Assembly (NCBI RefSeq): GCF_020283565.1
Contig: NC_060063.1
Location: 4,548,563-4,612,562 of the forward strand
Direction of reading: 5' to 3'
DNA: 64,000 nt
Origin: Trifolium pratense
Lineage: Eukaryota; Streptophyta; Magnoliopsida; Fabales; Fabaceae
The notes beneath the pieces were generated by a model. It made no database searches, was not told where the DNA came from, and worked only from the letters and a program-made list of their open reading frames with translations. The translations under genes were made by a program, and so were the position numbers. The stretch's first letter is position 1, and each line of letters starts with the position of its first letter. Of this stretch, positions 54,565 through 64,000 are shown piece by piece.

Positions 54565-56204
54565 TCATGGTTCGGAAAGTGGAATTTTTGTGGTGACTCG
54601 ATCAAATTCGCCACCAAAATACAGTTTCAACCTTTGACCATTCACAGTCCATGTTTCATTTGTTGTTGGATCTTCTAACACGACTGCACCATAAGGCTTC
54701 ACCTCATGTACTTTGAACGGACCGGACCATTTTGATTTCAACTTTCCCGGAAATAGTTTCAACCTTGAATTGAAAAGTAAAACCATTTGACCCGGCCTGA
54801 AATTTTTGTTCACGAGCCGCTTATCATGGTAGCTCTTCACCTTTTCTTTATACAGCTTTGATGATTCATATGCTTGGTGCCGCAATTCTTCCAACTGTTG
54901 CATCTGAATTTTTCTTTTCTCTCCGGATTGGTTCTCATCAAAGTTCAGAAATTTTAAAGCCCAATAGGCTTTATGCTCGAGTTCCACCGGAAGATGACAT
55001 GACTTACCATATACCATCTGAAAAGGTGTTAGGCCTATCGGTGATTTGAAAGCTGTCCGATATGCCCATAGTGCTTCATCTAGCTTCATCGACCAATCTT
55101 TTCTTGAAGCGGACACTGTTTTCTCAAGAATCTTCTTTATTTCTCGGTTTGAGACTTCAGCTTGTCCGTTGGTCTGTGGATGGTATGGTGATGCAACTTT
55201 GTGCCTGACTCCATAATGCTCAAGTGCTTTTGCTAATTGTGAATTGCAAAAATGCGAGCCTCCATCACTAATGAGCACACGGGGAGTTCCAAAGCGAGTG
55301 AAAATATTTTTCTTTAAGAATTTGATCACCGTTTTACCATCGGCTTTTGGTGATGCAACTGCTTCTACCCACTTTGACACATAATCAACTGCTACCAAGA
55401 TATATTCATTTGAAAACGATGAAGGAAATGGCCCGACAAAGTCAATGCCCCAACAATCAAAAACTTCAACAACAAAGATATTCTGTAGCGGCATCTCATT
55501 ACGCTTTGAAATTCCGCCGGTTCTTTGACAACTGTCACACTTTTGAACATATTCATAAGTATCTTTGAACAATGTAGGCCAAAAGAAACCTGACTGCAAA
55601 ACTTTTGCAGCAGTTCTTTCTCCATTATAGTGACCTCCATATGGTGAATTATGGCAATGCCACATGATGCTTATGGCCTCCTCCCTGGTTACACATCTCC
55701 TCAACAAATTGTCAGCTCCGATCTTGAATAAATAAGGATCATCCCAAACAAACTGATTAGACTCACGTAAAAACCTTTTTTTCTGGTGCCAACTTAAATC
55801 ATCCGGTATTAATCCGGATGCTTTATAATTGGCCATATCAGCAAACCACAGCCTCTCTTGCACCATAAGTAGCTTTTCATCAGGAAATTCTTCAAGGACT
55901 TCACGTTCATGTTTCGTCACCTCAATATTCACAAGTCTAGACAAGTGATCAGCTACCAAGTTCTCCGTTCCCTTTTTATCTTTTATTTCAAGATCAAACT
56001 CTTGTAGTAAGAGCATCCACCGAATAAGCCTCGGCTTGGAATCGGACTTTGTAATCAAGTACTTGATAGCTGCATGGTCTGTATACACAACAATCTTCGA
56101 ACCAATCAAATAAGAACGAAATTTTTCAAGAGCATACACTATTGCAAGTAATTCTTTTTCAGTTGTTGCATAATTAATTTGAGCTTCATTCAAGACTTTA
56201 CTTG
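54565..56204 (-). pseudogene. pol: A2 pol, C-terminal piece: RNase H and integrase
   Basis: Frame continuing from 60918 across T1. RNase H part: [31 protein letters not shown]. Integrase: zinc finger ([15 protein letters not shown] ... CDSCQRTGG), and catalytic core with acidic residues in [15 protein letters not shown] and [11 protein letters not shown], then the C-terminal domain ending in [15 protein letters not shown]. No stop or frameshift was seen in this piece. Expression is blocked by T1, which enters just before the ATTEKEL block; it duplicated ACTTG. Confidence 0.88.
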
Positions 56205-58106
56205 TGTAACATCCCGGATTTTTATCCAAGATATTAGTTAGAAATTTGCTTAGTTTGAAAACGTGCGGCTACTTTTTTTTTTAAATAAAATAATTCTAAA
56301 GATAATTGAAATAGAATTCATAGAAATATAAACTTAATTAATTTGAACAATAGTTTGAAAATTTCAGCGGAAGAAAATACAACAAAGAACTATTTATTAC
56401 ATAAAATTCACAAATTACAAAACCCATTTTTTTTTTCCCGTTCGTACGCGCTTCAAGCATCACATCACATTCAATCAAAGCTTTCTCCTTGAGTACCTAA
56501 AATGTTGGTTGTAAGGGTCAATTTCCTTATCCATATTGAATCATACTCACCACAAGAAAAATGCCATAAAACAATAACAAAACTCTTCACCAATCAAAAG
56601 ATTTTCAAAAAATATAATTAATTTATTTATTATTCAAAACTTTTTTTGTCAAATGATTCGCGATGCAATGCAATGTGACCTCAAATAGTACATGCTATGC
56701 GAGACACATGATCCGGATAATACATATCATACCAATGGGGAAAATCTGCCACACAGGCTCCTGCCACACAGGCTAAAAATATAAGTTCTGCCACACAGGC
56801 TAAAAAAAAAAAGTTCTGCCACACAGGCTAAAAGTAAGTTCTGCCACACAGGCTAAAAATAAGTTCTGCCACACAGGCTAAAAGTAAGTTCTGCCACACA
56901 GGCTAAAAGTAAGTTCTGCCACACAGGCCCTAAAACATGCCACACAGGCTCTAAATGAACTCTCTTATATACACATTCTATATGATGCATGTCTCGATAA
57001 TAGATCATTTTTCTTCAAAATCAACCTGACGTGTTACCGACCGAAACAAGTAAGGACGAACAAATAAATTTATCAATACATATACCAAACAAATTACAAG
57101 TAAAGCTAATAATATATTTCACAACCATAACAGCATATATAAACAAATTCATGAAGGTATAACACCGTATAATTACACACATATAAGTAACATTTTTCTT
57201 TTAATTAATCAAAAATACTTTTTATTAGTTTCTTTCGATAGACAAAGGTTCTACTACCATCTCACAACACAGTTCCTATGTAGCATGAATGTATGGGGAA
57301 AAAGCCCTTACCTTATAGGCGCTTTACTTCCTAATTGAAGAAACTCTAAAGCCCACGAAACGATGCTCACGAAATCAAAGCTTGACGATCACTTGAAATT
57401 ATGAGAGAAGAAATTTATAGAACTTGGAATAATTGGTGGAAAATGTGCGTGGTAGTCTTTTAGTTGGAATGAAAACTAAAATTAATAGGAATGGCTAAAC
57501 TGACTATATACGACCAAATTGATGAAATAGGAGTTTGGTTTCATAGACTTGGTTATCTACCGTTGCATATATATTGCCTTGTCAATGATGTAACTAAAAA
57601 CGCATGGCATAACATTGAAACCAATAATAATAGGTTAAAGGTAATTATGGTATGAATATAATGGTTGATGATTAATAGGTTAATTATATGGTATTAAGAC
57701 AATTGAATTGGAATGAATGGGAAATAATGCACCCGATCAAAATGGTGAAGAAGAAATATTTATTTCACCTCTATCAGTAACTTGGTTGGCAAATAGGAGG
57801 CTATATTAAGAAAATACTATAGACTTTATGGTTAATGAAATCATGGAGTATTTTTGGCTAACTATCATACTATTCACGTGATAACTATTAAGGATGAACC
57901 AAATATGGCATTTTTTGGCTAACTAGTCAAATTTGGTTTGGTCACTCTTAATTCTAAAATAATAAAACAATTGATTTAAAACACTTTAAATAATTTTACT
58001 AAAATGGATCATAAAATAATTAACCAAACAAGAAATAAGGGAACAAATTATATTTGATTAAATAATAAATTAATAAAATGTGTGTATAAAATATCGGGGC
58101 GTTACA
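56205..58106 (-). repeat. 3' LTR of T1 with minisatellite (1902 bp)
   Basis: Contains nine GCCACACAGGC-based units of about 25 bp at 56747-56955. Nearly identical to 59006-60917 outside the array. Confidence 0.92.
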
Positions 58107-59005
58107 TTATTACCCCCTTAAAAGAGTTTCGTCCTCGAAACTAGAAAATATATAAAAAGATAAGTTAGATAGAGTTCTCTCGTTAAATAAAATCATAGTG
58201 TAAGAAAATCACTTTCCAAAATAGAAATTAAAATGTTTTAACTTGTAAATAGAATAAAATATTTATCTAAAAATAAAGTTTTTGGGTCTTACATTCTACC
58301 CACCAAAAATTTCGTTTCGTCCCCGAAACTAGGCAATAGAAAATTTTGAAGTATAATTTTCGAAAACTCTTTATGTAAAGTACTTCTTTAAATAAATTTT
58401 GACAAGATAAGAATGTTTGAGAATAAGGTGAGACATAAAATATATTGAACGTCGTATTTCTGCTGCGCACTCTGATCTAAATAAAAGCCAATAACATAAG
58501 TAGCAAGAAAATTGCAAAGATAAAAATAATTTTTTAATTTTTTGCAGCTTTAAGAAAAACCTCTAATCTCTAATTCAAAATATGTAAAAGCATTTTTCTG
58601 AAAATCATATTACTTCATAGGTATTCCCTAAGAATTTACTTATCTTAAAATCATCGTAAAAAATAATTCTTCACAACAAAAGACCACAAAATTATTCAAA
58701 AATATTTCACTCATAAAAATACCATATAACATATATTCGTCCTAAAAAAATTCATTCCTTTCAATTAAAAGAGTATAGACTTCTCAATAGAAAATTCATA
58801 AAAGCAAACATAGCTTCTAACAATCACAAAATCATTTCCTTTAACAAGAAAATCATACAATCATCTTATGAGAAACACACCGAAAAATATCAATAATAAC
58901 AAAGTCATACATAAATCACGCGACAATCAAAACATGAGTCGTAAAAATAAAGCATCGCTCCCACCCCAAAAATATTTGTCCGAGAATTATTGCTCTGATA
59001 CCAAC
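58107..59005 (-). other. T1 internal region
   Basis: 899 AT-rich bases with no ORF over about 67 codons. Polypurine tract at 58110-58121 (plus-strand TTACCCCCTTAA). A second, similar block occurs at about 58293-58332 (TTACATTCTACCCACC ... TTTCGTTTCGTCCCCGAAACTAG), as if an end had been duplicated. Primer site at 58991-59003: minus strand TGGTATCAGAGCA, a perfect initiator methionine tRNA match. Confidence 0.75.
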
Positions 59006-60917
59006 TATAACATCCCGGATTTTTATCCAAGATATTAGTTAGAAATTTGCTTAGTTTGAAAACGTGCGGCTACTTTTTTTTTTAAATAAAATAATTCTAA
59101 AGATAATTGAAATAGAATTCATAGAAATATAAACTTAATTAATTTGAACAATAGTTTGAAAATTTCAGCGGAAGAAAATACAACAAAGAACTATTTATTA
59201 CATAAAATTCACAAATTACAAAACCCATTTTTTTTTTCCCGTTCGTACGCGCTTCAAGCATCACATCACATTCAATCAAAGCTTTCTCCTTGAGTACCTA
59301 AAATGTTGGTTGTAAGGGTCAATTTCCTTATCCATATTGAATCATACTCACCACAAGAAAAATGCCATAAAACAATAACAAAACTCTTCACCAATCAAAA
59401 GATTTTCAAAAAATATAATTAATTTATTTATTATTCAAAACTTTTTTTGTCAAATGATTCGCGATGCAATGCAATGTGACCTCAAATAGTACATGCTATG
59501 CGAGACACATGATCCGGATAATACATCCCATACCAATGGGGAAAATCTGCCACACAGGCTAAAAATATAAGTTCTGCCACACAGGCTAAAAAAAATAAGT
59601 TCTGCCACACAGGCTAAAAGTAAGTTCTGCCACACAGGCTAAAAATAAGTTCTGCCACACAGGCTAAAAGTAAGTTCTGCCACACAGGCTAAAAGTAAGT
59701 TCTGCCACACAGGCTAAAAGTAAGTTCTGCCACACAGGCCCTAAAACATGCCACACAGGCTCTAAATGAACTCTCTTATATACACATTCTATATGATGCA
59801 TGTCTCGATAATAGATCATTTTTCTTCAAAATCAACCTGACGTGTTACCGACCGAAACAAGTAAGGACGAACAAATAAATTTATCAATACATATACCAAA
59901 CAAATTACAAGTAAAGCTAATAATATATTTCACAACCATAACAGCATATATAAACAAATTCATGAAGGTATAACACCGTATAATTACACACATATAAGTA
60001 ACATTTTTCTTTTAATTAATCAAAAATACTTTTTATTAGTTTCTTTCGATAGACAAAGGTTCTACTACCATCTCACAACACAGTTCCTATGTAGCATGAA
60101 TGTATGGGGAAAAAGCCCTTACCTTATAGGCGCTTTACTTCCTAATTGAAGAAACTCTAAAGCCCACGAAACGATGCTCACGAAATCAAAGCTTGACGAT
60201 CACTTGAAATTATGAGAGAAGAAATTTATAGAACTTGGAATAATTGGTGGAAAATGTGCGTGGTAGTCTTTTAGTTGGAATGAAAACTAAAATTAATAGG
60301 AATGGCTAAACTGACTATATACGACCAAATTGATGAAATAGGAGTTTGGTTTCATAGACTTGGTTATCTACCGTTGCATATATATTGCCTTGTCAATGAT
60401 GTAACTAAAAACGCATGGCATAACATTGAAACCAATAATAATAGGTTAAAGGTAACTATGGTATGAATATAATGGTTGATGATTAATAGGTTAATTATAT
60501 GGTATTAAGACAATTGAATTGGAATGAATGGGAAATAATGCACCCGATCAAAATGGTGAAGAAGAAATATTTATTTCACCTCTATCAGTAACTTGGTTGG
60601 CAAATAGGAGGCTATATTAAGAAAATACTATAGACTTTATGGTTAATGAAATCATGGAGTATTTTTGGCTAACTATCATACTATTCACGTGATAACTATT
60701 AAGGATGAACCAAATATGGCATTTTTTGGCTAACTAGTCAAATTTGGTTTGGTCACTCTTAATTCTAAAATAATAAAACAATTGATTTAAAACACTTTAA
60801 ATAATTTTACTAAAATGGATCATAAAATAATTAACCAAACAAGAAATAAGGGAACAAATTATATTTGATTAAATAATAAATTAATAAAATGTGTGTATAA
60901 AATATCGGGGCGTTACA
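59006..60917 (-). repeat. 5' LTR of T1 with minisatellite (1912 bp)
   Basis: Nine minisatellite units at 59546-59765, but in a different arrangement from the other LTR (one more AAAAGTAAGTT-type unit, no leading short unit). The inner terminus is TATA... on the plus strand instead of TGTA..., a mutated LTR end. Confidence 0.92.
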
Positions 60918-62951
60918 ACTTGCATAGTGTATATCATGAAAAACTTTGTTCTTCCTTTGTCCGAGAACTGCACCAACCGCATAATCACTAGCATCACACA
61001 TAAGTTCAAAATCAAGTTTCCAATCTGGTGCTATGATTATGGGTGCAGTTATCAGTTTTTCTTTCAAAATTTGAAATGCAGATAAACAATCATCATTAAT
61101 ATTAAAACACTTATCTTTGTTAAGCAGGTTGCTTAACGGCTTTGCAATTTTGGAGAAGTCTTTGATGAACCGCCTGTAGAAACCGGCGTGACCGAGAAAA
61201 CTTCGAATTCCTTTGATATTGATTGGAGGTGGAAGCTTCTCAATGACTTCTACCTTTGCTTTATCAACTTCGATGCCTTTGGAAGAGATTTTGTGACCTA
61301 ATACAATGCCTTCGGTCACCATGAAATGACACTTCTCCCAATTAAGCACCAAATTTGTTTCAACACACCGCTTCAGTACGGTGTCCAAGTTCTTCAAACA
61401 CAGCTCATAAGACGGACCAAAAACTGAGAAATCATCCATGAAAACTTCAATACAATTTTCTATCAAATCTGAAAAGATGGCTTGCATACATCGCTGAAAT
61501 GTTGCAGGAGCGTTGCACAAGCCAAAAGGCATTCTTCTGTATGCAAAAACACCAAATGGACATGTGAAGGCTGTTTTTTCATGATCTTCGGGATTGACTG
61601 AAATCTGATTATATCCCGAATAACCATCCAAAAAGCAATAGAATTCTTGACCTGACAACCTTTCTAACATTTGATCCATGAATGGCAATGGAAAATGATC
61701 TTTTCTGGTAGCTTTGTTGAGCCTCCGATAGTCTATACACATTCCCCAACCTGTGACTGTTCTTGACGGTATCAACTCATTCTTGTCATTTGTGATTACC
61801 GTCATTCCACCTTTCTTCGGGACCACCTGGACCGGACTCACCCAAGCACTGTCAGAAATAGGGTAAATCATGCCAGCTTCAAGCAACTTCACTACCTCCT
61901 TTCGCACCACCTCTTTCATTGTTGGATTTAATCGACGTTGAGGTTGAGCAACAGGTTTGTAATCATCTTCCATCATAATATTATGCATACAATAAGATGG
62001 GCTAATACCTTTGAGATCGTATAAAGACCACCCGATTGCTTCTTTGTTTTCTTTCAGAATTTGAATCAAGCTCTTTTCTTCATCAGCTGACAATGAGTTG
62101 CTAATGATCACCGGCTTCTTTTCTTCTTCTTCAAGGAATGCATACTTGAGATGAGATGGTAATGTTTTCAACTCAAGCTTCACTTCACTCAGTTTTTCAT
62201 CTTTCTTAAGTTCCTTAATCTCTGCTTCTAAAGGAGTTGCTTCTTTTAAAGCATCCAGTTGCTTTAGAAAACTTTCAACCTCTTCTTCTTTTTCAGGATC
62301 AAGTGTTGAAAAACTTTCAGTTAGGGCTTGTTCAAGTGATGAAGGTTGATGTGCCTGCTTTCTCACATCTAAGATGGCTTCATCAGTAGCATCTAACTTA
62401 AAACATATATCCTTCTCATTTGGATGCTTAATAGCTTCCCACAGATTGAAGCTAACTTCCTCATCTTGTACTCGAACTTTCATCACCCCGTCATCAATAT
62501 CTATCATCATACGAGCTGTCTTCATAAAAGGCCTTCCAAGAATCAACGGAACATCGTCATCCTCTTCAATATCCATCACCACAAAGTCAATCGGAAACAT
62601 GAACTTATCAACCTTTACAAGAACATCTTCCGCCATTCCCGAAGGACGTGTGATTGACTTGTCAGCTAGCTGTAGTGTCATTCTTGTTCGGGTAACATCA
62701 AGACCACCAATCTGTTTTATTACTGATAACGGAATGAGGTTAATGCTTGACCCTAGATCAATGAGAGCTTTTCCAACATCTACATTACCAATGGTGACTG
62801 GTAACGTAACTCTTCCGGGATCTTTTTCTTTTGTCGGAAGAGTGCGTTGGATGATAGCACTGCAGCTTGCATCTAACTGGATAACTTCATCATCATCATA
62901 CTTTCTCTTTTTTGTAAGAATCTCTTTCATGAACTTCGCATATGTCGGCAT
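60918..62951 (-). pseudogene. pol: A2 pol, N-terminal piece: protease and reverse transcriptase
   Basis: Minus strand from MPTYAKFMKEILTKKRK. Aspartic protease: DVGKALIDLGSSINLIP and VPLILGRPFMKTARMMID. Then a charged linker with SYCMHNIMMEDDYKP. Reverse transcriptase: WVSPVQVVPKKGGMTVI, MCIDYRRLNKATRKDHFPLP, GYSGYNQI, FMDDFSVFG (catalytic Asp pair) and SFLGHAGFYRRFI; then the start of RNase H, FELMCDASDYAVGAVLG. The frame is open until T1 at 60917. It is in the same frame as gag, separated only by one TAA and one codon. Confidence 0.9.
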
Positions 62952-62954
62952 CTG

Positions 62955-64000
62955 TTATAAGGCCTCGACAAATGGAATGTTGATTTGTAACCTTTTGAAT
63001 ATGTCGAGAAACCTTGCATATTGCCTTTCCTTGTCTTTCTTTGATGGAGCATGTGGATATGGTAGGTGTTGAACATGAGGAGTTTTCTGAATGCTTTTCT
63101 CTTCTCTTGCCTTTTGATTCTTTTTCTTCTTCTCACTACTCACTTCTCCCTCAAGCTCTTCTTCTTCTTTTTCATTTTTTTCATTTTCAACTAAGTCTCC
63201 CTCTTTATTTTCTTCAACTCCATTCTCATTTTCTTCTACTCCCTCTTTTTCTTTTCTTCTTAACACCTCCCCTTCAGTTCTCAAGTTGTCACCAATTCCC
63301 TTGCCTACTTCCTTACCACTTCGAGTTGTAATTGACTTACATTGCTCTTTTGGATTTGGTTCGGTGTTGGCTGCAAAAGTACCTCCTTGATTTTTATTGT
63401 TGGACATTTCCCTTGCTATTTGACCAATCTGAGTCTCCAAGTTTCTTAACACCGCGTCATTCCCTCGTTGGTATGTCTGCATTTGTTGGTGTTGTTGTTG
63501 GTTTTGCTTTGTTTGCATCTCCATGAACGATTTCAATGTCTCTTCTAAGTTTGTTTGTTGTGATTGTTGTGGAGGTGGATGACTGTAACTTTCATACTGT
63601 CTTTGCCTATTTGATGAACCAACATCTTGTCTCCAACCTTGGCCATAGTTTGAATTGGTACCTCTTTGATAGCCAGCATTTTGGTACTGACCTTGCCTTT
63701 GTTGAGCTCCCATGAAATTCACTTCCTCATTAGACGGAGGACAATGACCTGTTGGATGGTCTCCGGTACACAATTCACACGCTGCAACCTGTTTAGCTTT
63801 AGTTGACACTTCTTGAAGAGTCATCAACCTTGACATTTGTTTGGATAACTCCTCCACCGTGTTGGTAAGAAGCTTATTTTGAGCCAATACAGCATCTGAT
63901 GGATCAAGTTCAAGAATCCCAGGCTTTCTTTGAGTTTTGCTGCGTTCACCTTGTCGATCACTAAGTGACATTTTTTCAATGATAGTCGTAGCATCTGCAG
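62955..64000 (-). CDS. gag: Athila-type Gag (A2), C-terminal part
   Basis: Open from the window edge to TAA at 62955-62957. The part seen includes IEKMSLSDRQGERSK, NTVEELSKQMSRLM (coiled-coil-like), an unusual zinc knuckle CELCTGDHPTGHC (CX2CX4-5HX4C type), a Q/N-rich stretch (QQNQQQHQQMQTYQ-like), LETQIGQIAREMSNNKNQGG and TRSGKEVG. A long E/K-rich segment precedes the Gag-Pol border IPFVEAL. Capsid N-terminus is off the window. Homologous to the fragment in A1 at 37549-38241. Confidence 0.88.
   Translation of the reverse strand, partial: ADATTIIEKMSLSDRQGERSKTQRKPGILELDPSDAVLAQNKLLTNTVEELSKQMSRLMTLQEVSTKAKQVAACELCTGDHPTGHCPPSNEEVNFMGAQQRQGQYQNAGYQRGTNSNYGQGWRQDVGSSNRQRQYESYSHPPPQQSQQTNLEETLKSFMEMQTKQNQQQHQQMQTYQRGNDAVLRNLETQIGQIAREMSNNKNQGGTFAANTEPNPKEQCKSITTRSGKEVGKGIGDNLRTEGEVLRRKEKEGVEENENGVEENKEGDLVENEKNEKEEEELEGEVSSEKKKKNQKAREEKSIQKTPHVQHLPYPHAPSKKDKERQYARFLDIFKRLQINIPFVEAL

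Larger units (their letters stand above)
56205..60917 (-). mobile_element. Short non-autonomous Gypsy element T1 (4.7 kb)
   Basis: LTRs 56205-58106 and 59006-60917 enclose only 899 bp. TSD ACTTG (56200-56204, 60918-60922). Minus strand: LTR begins TGTAACGCCCCGATATTTT and ends CCGGGATGTTACA (5' copy ends GTTATA). Primer site for initiator methionine tRNA; polypurine tract TTTTAAGGGGG. LTR termini and the TTTCGTCC(T/C)CGAAACT block beside the tract are like Tekay/Del chromoviruses. No coding capacity. Confidence 0.9.
50404..64000 (-). mobile_element. Athila-like Gypsy element A2, 3' LTR to gag (partial)
   Basis: Minus-strand Ty3/Gypsy element. In element order: gag (from the right window edge), pol (split by T1), envelope-position ORF, long 3' noncoding region, polypurine tract and 3' LTR 50404-51661. 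The 5' LTR and primer site lie beyond 64000. The DLGSSINLIP protease, the pol layout and the ORF after pol fit the Athila lineage. Confidence 0.9.

Noticed and set aside
56747..56955. CRISPR-like regular repeats
   Set aside because: Units are about 25 bp with 9-15 bp non-unique spacers, inside a plant LTR and duplicated in the second LTR: a minisatellite.
62374..63072. 232-codon plus-strand frame
   Set aside because: Antisense to the A2 protease and gag-pol border, where the sense strand has clear DLGSSINLIP and LGRPF motifs.

Overview
This window is plant nuclear DNA, most likely from a papilionoid legume of the Medicago/Trifolium/Vicia group. The evidence is a very AT-rich background, Sirevirus-type Copia elements, Athila-type Gypsy elements with tRNA-Asp primer sites, plant LINE and tRNA-derived SINE relics, and a host gene model with a GT/AG intron. 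The genus is inference. Apart from one probable host gene, almost everything is transposable-element DNA. I use these local names: S1 to S5 are Sirevirus (Ty1/Copia) copies, X1 is a solo LTR, G1 is a Ty3/Gypsy relic, A1 and A2 are Athila-like elements, and T1 is a short Tekay-like element.

Bases 1-40456 form a nest. G1, an old minus-strand Gypsy gag-protease relic, was hit by plus-strand Sirevirus S2, by solo LTR S5 and by A1. S2 (only its 3' part is in the window) was in turn hit by S1 (running off the left edge), by the 2.6-kb solo LTR X1 and by S3. S3 was hit in its LTR by S4. Target-site duplications (TSDs) prove the order: TTAAG for S4, AAGTT for S3, GATTT for X1, GCGTC for S5 and TTACC for A1. 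S4 (6535-18844) is complete and looks intact: two 1128-bp LTRs with no difference I could see, gag, pol in the -1 frame, an envelope-position third ORF with its own promoter-like upstream region, several polypurine tracts, and a small acidic gene on the antisense strand. S3 has the same layout with five nonsense codons. A1 (33109-39631) is a non-autonomous Athila derivative without pol.

Bases 40457-50403 are low-density intergenic DNA: an LTR-like fragment, a Mutator-like non-autonomous transposon with 50-bp inverted repeats and a 9-bp TSD, two tRNA-derived SINEs, two LINE relics (one lacks its reverse transcriptase), an LTR relic and MITE-like sequences. Within it is a probable two-exon host gene for a 68-residue secreted peptide (46685-47352), with TATA box, splice sites and poly(A) signal.

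Bases 50404-64000 are the 3' LTR and coding region of Athila element A2 (minus strand; the 5' LTR is off the right edge). Its pol is split by T1, a 4.7-kb element with 1.9-kb LTRs carrying a minisatellite and almost no internal sequence.

The observations most worth following are the antisense gene conserved between two diverged Sirevirus copies, the unlisted secreted-peptide gene, the G-box/TATA promoter-like block before the Sirevirus third ORF, and the apparent sharing of that third-ORF domain between the Copia and Athila elements.
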